A stretch of 64,000 nucleotides of DNA. Origin: Lachnospiraceae bacterium. GTDB lineage: Bacteria; Bacillota; Clostridia; Lachnospirales; Lachnospiraceae. A program made the position numbers and the translations under genes. Every line of letters begins with the position of its first letter. The first letter of the stretch is position 1. Shown piece after piece: positions 35,096 through 44,420 of this stretch. Location of the stretch: positions 28,840 through 92,839 of the forward strand of contig CAJTDD010000017.1 in the NCBI GenBank assembly GCA_910574885.1, in the 5' to 3' direction. The notes beneath the pieces were generated by a model that did not search any database, was not told where the DNA came from, and saw nothing but the letters and a program-made list of their open reading frames with translations.

Positions 35096-36193
35096 TTATT
35101 TTGCTTCATCCCTCTTACACGTAAATGCGATTACAAAACATACGAGAATGCACACAATACATGCCACCTTCCCGTGAGGCGGTACTGCGCCTGCTACCAG
35201 TTCCTTCGTCTCTGCATTCATGGCCGTGCCGCTTGCCGCAAGCCCCAGATTGTGGCACAGAGCCGCGCCTACGAACATTCCCATCACCGTCACGGCTGAG
35301 TCAGAGGAGCCTTGCCCTGCAAGAATCAACTGACGCAGCGGGCATCCTCCAGCCAATGTGGCCGCAAATCCTACGGTATACATGCCCAGGATATTCCACA
35401 AATGGTCAGAATGCGCAATGATTCCCGGCGTATTGAATCCTACCACAAAACGGCTGGTAGCAATGTTAAATACCAGCATAACTACGAACAAGCCTGCAAT
35501 CACACTGAACAAATCGAAGTTCTTCATCAGAATGACGTCGCGGATACTTCCTGCGAAGCACATTCTCGACTTCTGTGCGACCGCTCCGAATACCAAACCG
35601 CCTATCAATGACGCAATCAGCGGCGCATGCATGCTTCCCGGTCCTGCCTCACTGGCCTTTAAGACGGATGAGAACAGTGCAAGAATCAGGATTCCCACCA
35701 TCATTGCCGGAAGCATGGTTCCGCCCACTTTATTTACAGCATGCGCCCTGCCAAGACTGAAACCTTTCTTCAGGGCGAACACGCCTGTTCCTACTCCAAG
35801 GATAAATCCTATCAACGCAACCCATGCATTCAAATCTCCTGCCGACATACGGATCACCATACGCAGCGGGCATCCCAAGAATACGAGAGAGCCGATTACG
35901 ATAATCATTCCCAGGATGAAGCGAATCATCGGTGATGAGCCTCCTGTGGAACGATACTCCTTTGTTGCGACAGAGATTGCAAATGCTCCCAGTACCAGGC
36001 CGATAATTTCCGGCCTTGCATACTGTACTACCTCTGCCTGATGCATACCAAGCGCCCCGGCGGTATCACGGATAAAACATGCGATACAGAACGCCATGTT
36101 CGCCGGATTGCCCATGAATGCGAGACATGCCGCTACAAGTCCGCAGATTACACCGGCTAACGCCAGTTTTTTCTTTGAATCAGATAAATTCAT
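35096..36193 (-). CDS. yedE: YedE-family selenium/sulfur transporter
   Basis: A 365-residue membrane protein with about nine or ten hydrophobic segments. Conserved cysteine motifs are GNPANMAFCIACFIRD near 29-44, FLGCPLRMVIR, QKSRMCFAGSIRD and LAGGCPLRQLI. YeeE/YedE proteins move thiosulfate or related anions; those next to TusA/DUF3343/SelD genes are the selenium-linked subset. AGGAGG precedes MNLSDSKKK; the longer frame is not used. A 166-bp hairpin element separates it from the desulfurase gene upstream. Confidence 0.88.
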   Translation of the reverse strand: MNLSDSKKKLALAGVICGLVAACLAFMGNPANMAFCIACFIRDTAGALGMHQAEVVQYARPEIIGLVLGAFAISVATKEYRSTGGSSPMIRFILGMIIVIGSLVFLGCPLRMVIRMSAGDLNAWVALIGFILGVGTGVFALKKGFSLGRAHAVNKVGGTMLPAMMVGILILALFSSVLKASEAGPGSMHAPLIASLIGGLVFGAVAQKSRMCFAGSIRDVILMKNFDLFSVIAGLFVVMLVFNIATSRFVVGFNTPGIIAHSDHLWNILGMYTVGFAATLAGGCPLRQLILAGQGSSDSAVTVMGMFVGAALCHNLGLAASGTAMNAETKELVAGAVPPHGKVACIVCILVCFVIAFTCKRDEAK

Positions 36194-36281
36194 CTTAGTT
36201 CCTCCTAAAACCTTTCTTTTGTGCCAGCAATCATCCTCATACAGCATTTTCTAGTCACGCTCTATGATTCCTCATCCCTGG

Positions 36282-36447
36282 CTAGTGTGCTGACCGCATT
36301 ATATCTGGCAAAACTCCGCAGGATATTCGTTCATCTGCAAGGCGGATTTTCGACGGCGTAGCGGTGGCTACGGTTAGAAAATCCAACGCGGCAGATGGGC
36401 GAATAGGCAAGGAGGTTTGCCTGAATATAATACGGTCAGCGCACTAG
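36282..36447. repeat. 166-bp MITE-like inverted repeat
   Basis: Two arms of about 72-75 bp (36282-36353 and 36373-36447) are inverted copies, roughly 75% identical, beginning and ending CTAG(T)G(C/T)GCTGACCG. The apex is a perfect CGTAGC-GGTG-GCTACG hairpin. It lies between the desulfurase and yedE genes. Its right terminus contains the last three codons and the stop of the desulfurase gene. Confidence 0.85.
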
Positions 36448-37581
36448 TTCCCGGACAGCCTTTATTGCCGTGTCCACTTCTTCATCCGTGTTAAAATGTG
36501 AGAAGCTGAATCTCACAGCCCCCTGTTCCACCGTCCCGAGCGCCTCGTGCATAAGCGGTGCGCAATGCCCTCCTGACCTTGTAGAAATTCCATATTCTGT
36601 AAGAAGCTCATCACTCACTTCTGAAGAATCATAATCCCCGATATTCAGCGTCACGATTGCACAGCGGTTCATTGTGCTAAAATCCCCATATACCGTCACA
36701 TTTTCAATATCCTTGACGCCTTCATAGAACCTCTGCATCAATTCCTGCTCCCTGGAACGAATCTTGTCCATCCCGTACTTCTCGATATATGCAAGCGCCG
36801 CATGAAGCCCGGCAATCCCATGTCCGTTCAGCGTTCCTGCCTCCAATGCCGTAGGCATCTGAGCCGGCTGCGTCTTACTGTAGGTCTGGACGCCGGTCCC
36901 CCCTGCCTTCAGGGAACGTACCTTCACGCCTTCCCGCACATACATGCCGCCTGTACCCTGAGGTCCTAACAGACCCTTATGCCCGGTGAAGCAGAGCACG
37001 TCTATCTTCATCTCCTCTACGTCAATCGGAAAAACCCCCGCCGTCTGGGACGCATCCACCACGAACAAGATTCCTTTCTTGCGCGCAAATTCGCCAATCG
37101 GCTTCAAATCCACATAATTCCCCGTCAGATTTGAGCCGTTGGTACACACGATTACCTTCGTCTCTGGCCTGATTGCTTTCTTGATATCCTCGAGATCAAA
37201 GTTCCCCTTCTCGTCACTCTTCACGATTGTAAGGCTTGTCCCCCTTGTCTCCAAATCATAAAGGGGGCGAAGTACAGAGTTATGCTCCAACATGGTCGTA
37301 ATCACATGGTCCCCCGGCTCCAACAGCCCGCGGAGCGCAATATTCAGGCTTTCTGTCGAATTGCAGGTAAACACCACCTGTCTTGGGTCAGTTCCGCCTA
37401 CCATCCGGCAGATCTTCTCCCGGGTATCATAAATGATACGGGATGCGCTTAAAGAAGCATCATTCACGCCTCTTCCTGCATTGCCCATCGAGCCCATTGC
37501 CGCCGCCACCGCCTCAATCACTTCCTGCGGCTTATGCATCGTAGTCGCCGCATTATCCAGATAAATCATTTCCTTATACAT
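36436..37581 (-). CDS. Cysteine desulfurase / selenocysteine lyase
   Basis: A PLP enzyme of about 381 residues that takes S from cysteine or Se from selenocysteine. The start region is MYKEMIYLDNAATTMHKPQE; a start at the Met before IYLDNAATT is also possible. PLP lysine in CFTGHKGLLGPQG, and catalytic Cys in TRSGGHCAPLMHEALG. Position upstream of yedE, tusA-like and DUF3343 genes argues for selenide supply to SelD. Its stop codon falls inside the terminal repeat of the MITE-like element. Confidence 0.9.
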   Translation of the reverse strand: MYKEMIYLDNAATTMHKPQEVIEAVAAAMGSMGNAGRGVNDASLSASRIIYDTREKICRMVGGTDPRQVVFTCNSTESLNIALRGLLEPGDHVITTMLEHNSVLRPLYDLETRGTSLTIVKSDEKGNFDLEDIKKAIRPETKVIVCTNGSNLTGNYVDLKPIGEFARKKGILFVVDASQTAGVFPIDVEEMKIDVLCFTGHKGLLGPQGTGGMYVREGVKVRSLKAGGTGVQTYSKTQPAQMPTALEAGTLNGHGIAGLHAALAYIEKYGMDKIRSREQELMQRFYEGVKDIENVTVYGDFSTMNRCAIVTLNIGDYDSSEVSDELLTEYGISTRSGGHCAPLMHEALGTVEQGAVRFSFSHFNTDEEVDTAIKAVRELVR

Positions 37582-37745
37582 CCTTTCCACCAGCAAAAAA
37601 AATCTCCGGAAACAAGTAATTCCGAAGACTGTTTCTTCCTATAGTATATTCCCATTTTCTCATTTCGTCTAATCGAAATCTTTTATATAAACCATTATTT
37701 ATAGATTTTTTAAATAAATAGCATTTATTCCGACGGGAAAATGAA

Positions 37746-37774
37746 TAGACTTTGTTCTCCGATTATGTTATACT
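37746..37774 (+). promoter_or_regulatory. Promoter of the 63-residue protein gene
   Basis: TAGACT and TATACT are 17 bp apart, 50 bp before the start codon. Confidence 0.5.
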
Positions 37775-37823
37775 AAAATCGTTATAACAATACGTTGTGT
37801 TTCATAATCCAGGAGGTGGGCAT

Positions 37824-38015
37824 ATGCCAAGTAATGGCGAAATTATAGAAAGAAATATAAATGATTTTCAAAGGGTACAGGCTCATATGATGATTGCAAG
37901 GAAAGAAAATGCTACAGAGACATACGAAAGCCTGAAAAAAGATTATCGCTCATTGAAGGCAGTTCTAACTTCTCTGGGTGTAAATCTTACAGATATTGAT
38001 GAAATCAAGGAATAA
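37824..38015 (+). CDS. Small conserved-looking protein, unknown
   Basis: A 63-residue hydrophilic protein, MPSNGEIIERNINDFQRVQA...SLKKDYRSLKAVLTSLGVNL, predicted mostly helical. A perfect AGGAGGTG site and its own promoter support expression. It lies alone on the plus strand between two minus-strand selenium blocks. I do not recognise it; no cysteine or Sec is present. Confidence 0.65.
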   Translation: MPSNGEIIERNINDFQRVQAHMMIARKENATETYESLKKDYRSLKAVLTSLGVNLTDIDEIKE

Positions 38016-38017
38016 CT

Positions 38018-38048
38018 ATGGGAGGGGATATGACGCATCCCCTCCCAT
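38018..38048. terminator. Perfect hairpin between convergent genes
   Basis: ATGGGAGGGGA-TATGACGCA-TCCCCTCCCAT, an 11-bp perfect stem without a T tail, between the small gene and the LysR gene. Confidence 0.55.
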
Positions 38049-38063
38049 CTGTTATCAATCCTT

Positions 38064-38975
38064 CTACTTCTTCACCTGATAAACTTCCCTTACCACCTTG
38101 ATGAACCGTTCTGCCGACCCCGAGAGTTGGTAATTCTTATTATACACCAGATTAATATCTCTCCCATCGTCTGATTTCGGAATCGGAAATGCAAGCACAT
38201 ACCCATCCCGCGTCTCATCCTTGGTAGCAAGGCGGGACAATACCGATACCCCCATTCCCTGCCGCACAGACTTCTTAATCGTCTCCTGATTCTCAATACT
38301 GGCAATGATATCCAGCTCGGAAGGGTTCACCCCCGCCCGCTTCAACTGCTTCTTCGCTTCCTTACGCGTACCGGAGCCTTCCTCCCGCATAATCACATGT
38401 TCCTTTAGAATCCACCGGATATCCTCCGGCGACTCCTCTTTCAGTTTCCGGTACTTCTCCGTATTGGGCGTAATGATCACCAGTTCATCCTTGTAGAAAG
38501 GAATATATTTACAATGCTTCTTTTCAAGCACCGTACCCGTGAACCCCACATCCGCCATGTGTTCCACAATCTGAGTCACAACCTTCGTGCTGTCCGTCTC
38601 AGTAATCTTAATCTGCTCTTCTGGATACCGCTCATTAAAACGAATCAGTACCTTAGGCAGAAGATACTGCGCAGGTATGGTAGACGCCGCAATCGTAATA
38701 CAGTGCTTCTCCCCGGCATCCTTCCCGCCGAAACGCTCTTCAATCTTCTTCTCCAAATCTACAATCTGCCTGGCATATTTATATAAATCTTTCCCGTCGT
38801 CCGATAAGCCGACCTCCTTCGTATTCCTTACAAACAGCCTTACGCTCAGCTCCTTCTCCAAAGAAGCAATATGCGCGCTGATGGTAGGCTGCGTCAGAAA
38901 CAGCTCCTTTGCTGCCTTTGAAAAACTACCGCCTTCCGCCACCTGGACGAAGGCTTCTAATTGCTTCAAATTCAT
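38064..38975 (-). CDS. LysR-family regulator of selenium metabolism
   Basis: A 303-residue LysR regulator. The N-terminal helix-turn-helix is clear (FVQVAEGGSFSKAAKELFLT, then QPTISAHIASLEKEL), and residues about 90-300 form the effector-binding domain (ITIAASTIPAQYLLPKVLIR). It overlaps the selB stop by one base, making it the last gene of the yedF-selD-selA-selB-lysR operon. LysR proteins in this position are associated with selenium genes; the effector is unknown. Confidence 0.9.
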   Translation of the reverse strand: MNLKQLEAFVQVAEGGSFSKAAKELFLTQPTISAHIASLEKELSVRLFVRNTKEVGLSDDGKDLYKYARQIVDLEKKIEERFGGKDAGEKHCITIAASTIPAQYLLPKVLIRFNERYPEEQIKITETDSTKVVTQIVEHMADVGFTGTVLEKKHCKYIPFYKDELVIITPNTEKYRKLKEESPEDIRWILKEHVIMREEGSGTRKEAKKQLKRAGVNPSELDIIASIENQETIKKSVRQGMGVSVLSRLATKDETRDGYVLAFPIPKSDDGRDINLVYNKNYQLSGSAERFIKVVREVYQVKK

Positions 38976-40888
38976 TAGTACGCAATCCTTTCGCTCTCTG
39001 CCCCCGTCTTCTTAGTTACTTTAATACTATCCATGTACTCAAGTATCGGTTTAGCGCTCTTTCTGCTAGTCTCAAACAAATCCCGGACCTGTGCAATCGT
39101 AATCAGAGGATCCTCTCTAAGCTTCTCTTTGATTACTTCCTTCGCACGCTCCATATATTCCTTCAGCGTATACATATCATCCGTGACCTTCACGATTTTC
39201 TGCTCTTCCAGAAGGATATTGAGGATATCGTCCCCAATCATCCTGTCAACGCCCTTGAAATCAATCTCGGAGTAACGGGCAAAATCATACTTCGCTTTTC
39301 CGAACGTATCCAGAAGAATCCCTGACACCTTGTCATAGGTGCCGTCCTTTTTCACCTCATACTCCGGCGTACACAAAAACTCGTCTACACGCCTCAGGCA
39401 GCCATCGTCAATCAACATTTCCAGTATCTTATCGAAAACATTTGCCTTGATTTTCTGGAAATGGGTCGCCTGAACCTCCGCCTTCTTCATGCCATACCGA
39501 TACGGAAACCTCTCTTCATAAGCCTTGAGCGCATCCTGAATGGTCTGTCTTGCTTTGCGCCTGCTGTCACTATGCCACACATAGATATCTTTGCGCATAG
39601 GGAATACACAGACCAGTCCTTGCGACTCTAACTGCTCCACATCCTCCTTCACTTCTTCCAGAGACAAAGCGGTAAGCTTCGCAAGCTCCGCAACCGTAAT
39701 CAGGGTATCCCCATGCCCCTTCACATGCAGCTCAATCACGTCCGCCGTGGAGCCGGACTCCTTCCGCTTTAGCTCTTCAATAACATCCTGCTGGAACCGC
39801 CGCTTTACTCTTGGATTGGGCTCTAACACCTCTCCTCCTCCAATCGTTTCCATAGGCGAATAGAAACGCACGACAAATTTATCGCCGCGCCTTACCGCCA
39901 CCTCTTCTTCCAGCCTAAGCTGCACGAACCCGCTCTCTCCTGGTCCGATTTCCTCCCTGTCAAGCAGGACGGCACGGCACAGCACCTCGCTGGTTCCTGT
40001 AAAAAAATGCAGCCGCATATGGTTCGTCAAAATCCTTACGGAAGAATCCAGGATTCTCAGCTTCACATCCAGCAAATCCGTATTCTTCATACTGTTCTTA
40101 GGAGCCAGCACACAGCCTCTCTTAATCTCCTTCTTCTTCACATTGGACAGATTGATTGCCACACGCTGTCCGGCATAGCACGCCTCCTTGTCCTGTCCAT
40201 GCACCTGAATACTGCGAATCTTACACTCCTTGCCCACCGGGTACATCTCCAGCGTATCTTCTTTGGTAATTGTCCCGGATACCAGCGTCCCGGTAATAAT
40301 CGTCCCGAAACCTGACAGTGTAAAGGCACGGTCTACCGGCAGCCTGGGAATCGTCTGAATATCCTTCGCCACCACCTCGTCGCTGGTCATACGCTCAATC
40401 AATCCAATCAATCCCTCAAGGCCCTCGCCCGTCGCCGCCGACACCTTGACCACCGGAGCATCCGCAAGGAACGTTCCCTCTAACTCTTCCTTTACCTCTT
40501 CCTCAACAAGCTCCAGCCACTCTTCATCCACAAGGTCGCATTTATTTAAAACAATAATACTCTTCTCAATTCCCAGCAGGTTCAGGATATCCACATGTTC
40601 CTTCGTCTGGGGCATGATACCCTCGTCTGCCGCAATCACCAGCAGCACCAAATCCATGCCCACCACTCCGGCGACCATATTATTGATGAACCGCTCATGC
40701 CCGGGGACGTCGATGATACCCACACGGTCGCCGCCCGGAAGGTCGAAATAAGTAAATCCAAGGTCAATGGTGATTCCCCGTCTCTGCTCTTCCTCCCACC
40801 GGTCTGTATTCCTCCCCGTCAGAGCCTTTATAAGCGTCGTCTTCCCATGGTCGATATGACCTGCCGTACCAACGATTATATTCTTCAT
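38975..40888 (-). CDS. selB: Selenocysteine-specific elongation factor SelB
   Basis: A 637-residue GTPase that delivers Sec-tRNA to UGA by binding the SECIS hairpin. G1 [19 protein letters not shown] at 7-25, G3 DVPGHERF, and G4 NKCD. An EF-Tu-like domain II/III region spans about 170-340, and the C-terminal part holds winged helices for SECIS binding (ending [20 protein letters not shown], then [17 protein letters not shown]). Essential for PrdB and, if real, the other UGA-containing genes here. Confidence 0.97.
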   Translation of the reverse strand: MKNIIVGTAGHIDHGKTTLIKALTGRNTDRWEEEQRRGITIDLGFTYFDLPGGDRVGIIDVPGHERFINNMVAGVVGMDLVLLVIAADEGIMPQTKEHVDILNLLGIEKSIIVLNKCDLVDEEWLELVEEEVKEELEGTFLADAPVVKVSAATGEGLEGLIGLIERMTSDEVVAKDIQTIPRLPVDRAFTLSGFGTIITGTLVSGTITKEDTLEMYPVGKECKIRSIQVHGQDKEACYAGQRVAINLSNVKKKEIKRGCVLAPKNSMKNTDLLDVKLRILDSSVRILTNHMRLHFFTGTSEVLCRAVLLDREEIGPGESGFVQLRLEEEVAVRRGDKFVVRFYSPMETIGGGEVLEPNPRVKRRFQQDVIEELKRKESGSTADVIELHVKGHGDTLITVAELAKLTALSLEEVKEDVEQLESQGLVCVFPMRKDIYVWHSDSRRKARQTIQDALKAYEERFPYRYGMKKAEVQATHFQKIKANVFDKILEMLIDDGCLRRVDEFLCTPEYEVKKDGTYDKVSGILLDTFGKAKYDFARYSEIDFKGVDRMIGDDILNILLEEQKIVKVTDDMYTLKEYMERAKEVIKEKLREDPLITIAQVRDLFETSRKSAKPILEYMDSIKVTKKTGAESERIAY

Positions 40889-40944
40889 ATTTCAACTCTC
40901 TCCTGCTTTCCCATTTATTATCCGCCAGAAAATAATCCTGTCTG

Positions 40945-42372
40945 TCACCGTCCTGCAATCAGGCTGATTTCCTCCAACACGTCCAGCTCCTTAAACTGGT
41001 CTGCAAGCACCTTGAAAAACCGCCGCTCAATCGTCCTCACATCCAGGAGCACCGTATCATTGACCGTCCTTGGAATCACCGGAACCGGCAGATGCCGCAT
41101 ACGCTCCTCAAGCTCCGCAACGCTAATCTTCTTCGGGTGGATTGCCACAGCCATGCTGGGAATCCGCTCAAGGGGAAGGGAGCCGCCGCCAATCTGGGAC
41201 TCGCAAGGCACGCACGTAATCTTTGCAGGCAGCTCTTTATCCGTCAATATCTTACACAAATCCTCGGCTTCCCATTTTACATCCTCCAATGGGCATGTAA
41301 TCATCCTGAGAACCGGGATGTTCTTGATTGCTTTTTCCTCGGATAAATATTCTTGCAGCACCATCTCAAGAGCCGCCGCCGTGAACTTGTCAATCCTAAG
41401 CGCCCTTGTGAGCTGGTTCTTCTTCATCATGTCAATATATTTTTTCCGTCCTATAATGATTCCCGCCTGAGGGCCGCCTAACAGCTTGTCGCCGCTGAAA
41501 CACACCACATCCGCGCCCTTCTTAATAGAATCCTGAACGGTCGGCTCATATGTAATGCCATATTTGCTCAAGTCAATCAACACGCCGCTTCCCAAATCTT
41601 CGATGACCGGAATCTCATGCTCCTTCGCAATGGGAATCAGCTCGTCGATTCCCACGCTCTCCGTAAAGCCCACAATCCGATAATTACTGGTGTGGACTTT
41701 CAGCAGGGCTTTCGTCTCCTCTGTAATTGCATTCTCATAATCATCAAAATGAGTCTTATTGGTCGTGCCGACTTCCACAAGCGTGGCGCCACTCTGCTCC
41801 ATCACGTCCGGAATCCGGAACTTGCCGCCAATCTCCACCAGCTCCCCCCGGGAAACCACCACTTCTCCGCCCTTCGCAAGAGAACTCAAAATTAACATGA
41901 CTGCCGCAGCGTTATTATTTACCGCCATGGCTGCCTCAGCTCCCGTAATCTTGCACAACAGCTTCTCAAAATGGGAGTAACGCTCTCCACGGCGTCCCGC
42001 CTCTAAATTGTATTCCAAGTTGGAATATCCCGTCGCAATTGCCGACAGACGCCGCATATGCTCCTGTCCAATGGGCGCCCGTCCAAGGTTCGTGTGGAGA
42101 ATCGTCCCGGTGCCGTTGATTACCATACACATATTGGGCGTGTGCATGGCTGCAACCGTCATCTCAATATGTGCAAGCAACAGCTCAATCTGTGCCTTCG
42201 CTGCATCTTCCTCCTCACATTGCCCGATGAATTCCCTTAACTTGTCCATCTCCATATGGATAGCTTCCATTACCGTGTCCCTGCTGTAATGGGCAACCAA
42301 ATCCTGAATTGTTTCATTTTCCAGCAGTACATCCACCTTGGGAATACTGCGGTATAGTTTATTCTTATTCAT
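40945..42372 (-). CDS. selA: L-seryl-tRNA(Sec) selenium transferase
   Basis: A 475-residue PLP enzyme that converts Ser-tRNA(Sec) to Sec-tRNA(Sec). MNKNKLYRSIPKVDVLLENE at the N-terminus, TNLGRAPIGQEHMRRLS, and the PLP lysine in DVVCFSGDKLLGGPQAGIII. The second ATG is favoured by an AGGGA site; an alternative start three codons earlier exists. Confidence 0.97.
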   Translation of the reverse strand: MNKNKLYRSIPKVDVLLENETIQDLVAHYSRDTVMEAIHMEMDKLREFIGQCEEEDAAKAQIELLLAHIEMTVAAMHTPNMCMVINGTGTILHTNLGRAPIGQEHMRRLSAIATGYSNLEYNLEAGRRGERYSHFEKLLCKITGAEAAMAVNNNAAAVMLILSSLAKGGEVVVSRGELVEIGGKFRIPDVMEQSGATLVEVGTTNKTHFDDYENAITEETKALLKVHTSNYRIVGFTESVGIDELIPIAKEHEIPVIEDLGSGVLIDLSKYGITYEPTVQDSIKKGADVVCFSGDKLLGGPQAGIIIGRKKYIDMMKKNQLTRALRIDKFTAAALEMVLQEYLSEEKAIKNIPVLRMITCPLEDVKWEAEDLCKILTDKELPAKITCVPCESQIGGGSLPLERIPSMAVAIHPKKISVAELEERMRHLPVPVIPRTVNDTVLLDVRTIERRFFKVLADQFKELDVLEEISLIAGR

Positions 42373-42433
42373 ATCTCTCATTCCCTGACTCTTTTCTTTT
42401 CATTCTGCCGCTGTATACCCGCCCTTAAACGCA

Positions 42434-43474
42434 TCAGAACAGACGGATTAATTTATCGCTTTTCTCAGCTACCTTTCCAATAATCGAGACTGCCGTATCC
42501 ATCCCCACCTTCTCAAAATCTCTGAGCATCTCCTGCACATACTCCGGCGAAACACTGATCAATAAACCTCCCGAAGTCTGGGGGTCATAGAGCAGGTCAA
42601 GATAATGCTCTTCAACGGCTCCCGTCTCTACCTTTCCGATGGAATAGCCCCGGTTCTTGTAGGCTCCCGCCGGAACCAGCCCCATCTTCGCATAATCAAT
42701 CGCATCCTCAAAATATGCAATATCCTTTACACGGATTTCAAATGTCACTTCACTGGCCGACGCCATCTCAACACAATGCCCGAGAAGCCCGAAGCCCGTA
42801 ATATCCGTACATGCGGACACATCATACTTCTCCACCACCTGCTTACCCTTCTTATTCAGGGAAGCCATGACTGTCTGGGCCTCACGGATCGCAGACGGGG
42901 ACGCCATCTCCGCCTTAATTGCGGTATTCACGATACCGCTCCCAATCTGCTTCGTAAGCACCAGGATATCTCCCGGCCTACAGCCAAAATTCTTAAATAT
43001 CTTATCAGGATGCACAAAGCCGGACACGCACAGCCCGTACTTAGGCTCGTCGTCCTGTACGGAATGCCCTCCGACCAGTACGGCTCCTGCTTCTTTCACC
43101 TTCATCGCTCCACCCGCAAGGATGTCGCCCAAAATCGCCGGATCCAGACAATTGGGGAATCCGACTATGTTAAGCGCCACTGCCGGCTCTCCCCCCATCG
43201 CCCATACGTCGCTTAGGGAATTTGCCGCCGCTATCTGACCGAACATATAAGGGTCGTCAACAATCGGAGTAAAGAAATCTACCGTCTGGATCATCGCAAT
43301 CTCATCAGTGACTTTGTAAATGGCTGCGTCGTCGGATGTTTCGATCCCTACTATTAAATTATCGTCGTGGAATTGGGGCAGCTTACTCAGTACCTGAGCA
43401 AGGGTCTCCGGACCTATCTTAGCCGCTCATCCAGCCGTCTTGCTTAATTGCGTTAATCTGACATCTGATTTCAT
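42434..43474 (-). CDS. selD: Selenophosphate synthetase SelD (in-frame UGA)
   Basis: A 346-residue enzyme making selenophosphate from selenide and ATP. The frame opens at ATG 43474 (AGGAGG upstream), MKSDVRLTQLSKTAG, then TGA at 43427-43429 as Sec16, then AAKIGPETLAQVLSKLPQFH and GIETSDDAAIYKVTDEIAMI. Sec or Cys at this position is the known catalytic residue of the family. The rest (MIQTVDFFTPIVDDPYMFGQ, ACTDITGFGLLGH) is standard. SelD therefore needs its own product to be made at full length. A start at the internal Met would lose the active site. Confidence 0.95.
43389..43417 (-). promoter_or_regulatory. SECIS-like hairpins of selD
   Basis: Downstream of the selD UGA the minus strand carries GGTC-CGGA-GACC and then CTCAG-GTA-CTGAG. 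The first begins about 10 bases and the second about 25 bases after the UGA; either could be the SelB-binding element. Confidence 0.5.
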
Positions 43475-43505
43475 TTCAAAAAACCTCCTGAACCTCTCTT
43501 TTCTT

Positions 43506-43661
43506 TCAATCTGCCAGGAACCTTCCCAGCCTTCCTTTCATTCTGCCGGATTCCAGATACAGGCGCATCATTTCTGGAATATCCAGAGAATGATGCACCC
43601 CAAATTTTAGATATCAACATATCCGCAAGGCCTTATCGGAATCCGCCTTCCACAAGACCAT
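43506..43661 (-). CDS. Possible 51-residue selenoprotein between yedF and selD
   Basis: ATG at 43661, six bases after the yedF stop, opens MVLWKADSDKALRIC, then TGA at 43614-43616, then YLKFGVHHSLDIPEMMRLYL and ESGRMKGRLGRFLAD, then TGA. Read as Sec, residues 15-16 would be a Cys-Sec pair. A strong hairpin (GCATCATT-C-TCTGGA-TAT-TCCAGA-AATGATGC) begins about 20 bases after the UGA, the position of a bacterial SECIS. The product resembles nothing I know. Alternatively the hairpin is only an intercistronic element and the frame is chance; the ribosome site is weak and close. Confidence 0.3.
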
Positions 43662-43666
43662 AACCT

Positions 43667-44272
43667 CTATGGCCTGATAATCTTTCCTGCTTTCGCCATT
43701 GTCTCCACAATGCTGTACATATTCGTCACGGAACCTACCGCCAGCTTGTCCTTCAATCCATAGTAATCCAGACAAGTTCCACAGGTCATGATCTCTACGC
43801 CCTGAGCCTCCAGAGATTTCAGGTCGTCTAAGGAATCAGAGCCTTCCGCCGTCAAGGTCGCGCCGCCGTTGTAGAAAAGCATGGTTTTCGGCAGCGTGTC
43901 AAGCTGTGTTACGGCAAAAATAAATCCCTTAATCAATACTTTTCCCAGTTCATCATTTCCTATACCCATCCGGTCAGAGGAAACGACTACCACCGTATTG
44001 TCCCTTGCATCCGGCGCACATACCGCGTCTTCTGCCGCGTCCTGCGCCACTGCGCCTTCCATCTGAATCGTAATCTTGAACTGGGCATCCCCCAGTTTCT
44101 CGGAGGATACCTGGCCGCCTGCGCCTGACGCCATCTTCGTAACGTTCTGCACTGCAATCTCATTGTCCACCAGAACCTCGATTGTCTCCGGCCCTGTAAG
44201 CGCCTGCATTGCCTTTTTGGTCTTAACGACCGGGATCGGGCAATTATCTCCCATTGCGTTGACTGTAATCAT
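43667..44272 (-). CDS. yedF: Selenium metabolism protein YedF
   Basis: A 201-residue two-domain protein. The N-terminal TusA/SirA domain has MITVNAMGDNCPIPVVKTKK (CPxP Cys10). The C-terminal DsrE-like domain (about 95-201) has VVVVSSDRMGIGNDELGKVL and MTCGTCLDYYGLKDKL with two cysteines. YedF is linked to Se trafficking towards SelD and is encoded just before selD here. The Met giving MITVN has AAGGTGG at good spacing; a start four codons upstream is possible. Confidence 0.92.
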   Translation of the reverse strand: MITVNAMGDNCPIPVVKTKKAMQALTGPETIEVLVDNEIAVQNVTKMASGAGGQVSSEKLGDAQFKITIQMEGAVAQDAAEDAVCAPDARDNTVVVVSSDRMGIGNDELGKVLIKGFIFAVTQLDTLPKTMLFYNGGATLTAEGSDSLDDLKSLEAQGVEIMTCGTCLDYYGLKDKLAVGSVTNMYSIVETMAKAGKIIRP

Positions 44273-44325
44273 TGTACATTCCACCTTTCTTCTTAGGTTC
44301 GCCTACCTCCAACACATATAGACAT

Positions 44326-44354
44326 ATTCTATCATTGTTTGACAAAAAGGTAAA
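44326..44354 (-). promoter_or_regulatory. Promoter of the yedF-selD-selA-selB-lysR operon
   Basis: On the minus strand TTTACC and TAGAAT are 17 bp apart, about 55 bp upstream of yedF. Confidence 0.55.
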
Positions 44355-44420
44355 CGGATATTTGATATATTATAAAATAGTTTGAGAAAAATCCCAGACT
44401 CTTTTACCACTGTAAACGTA

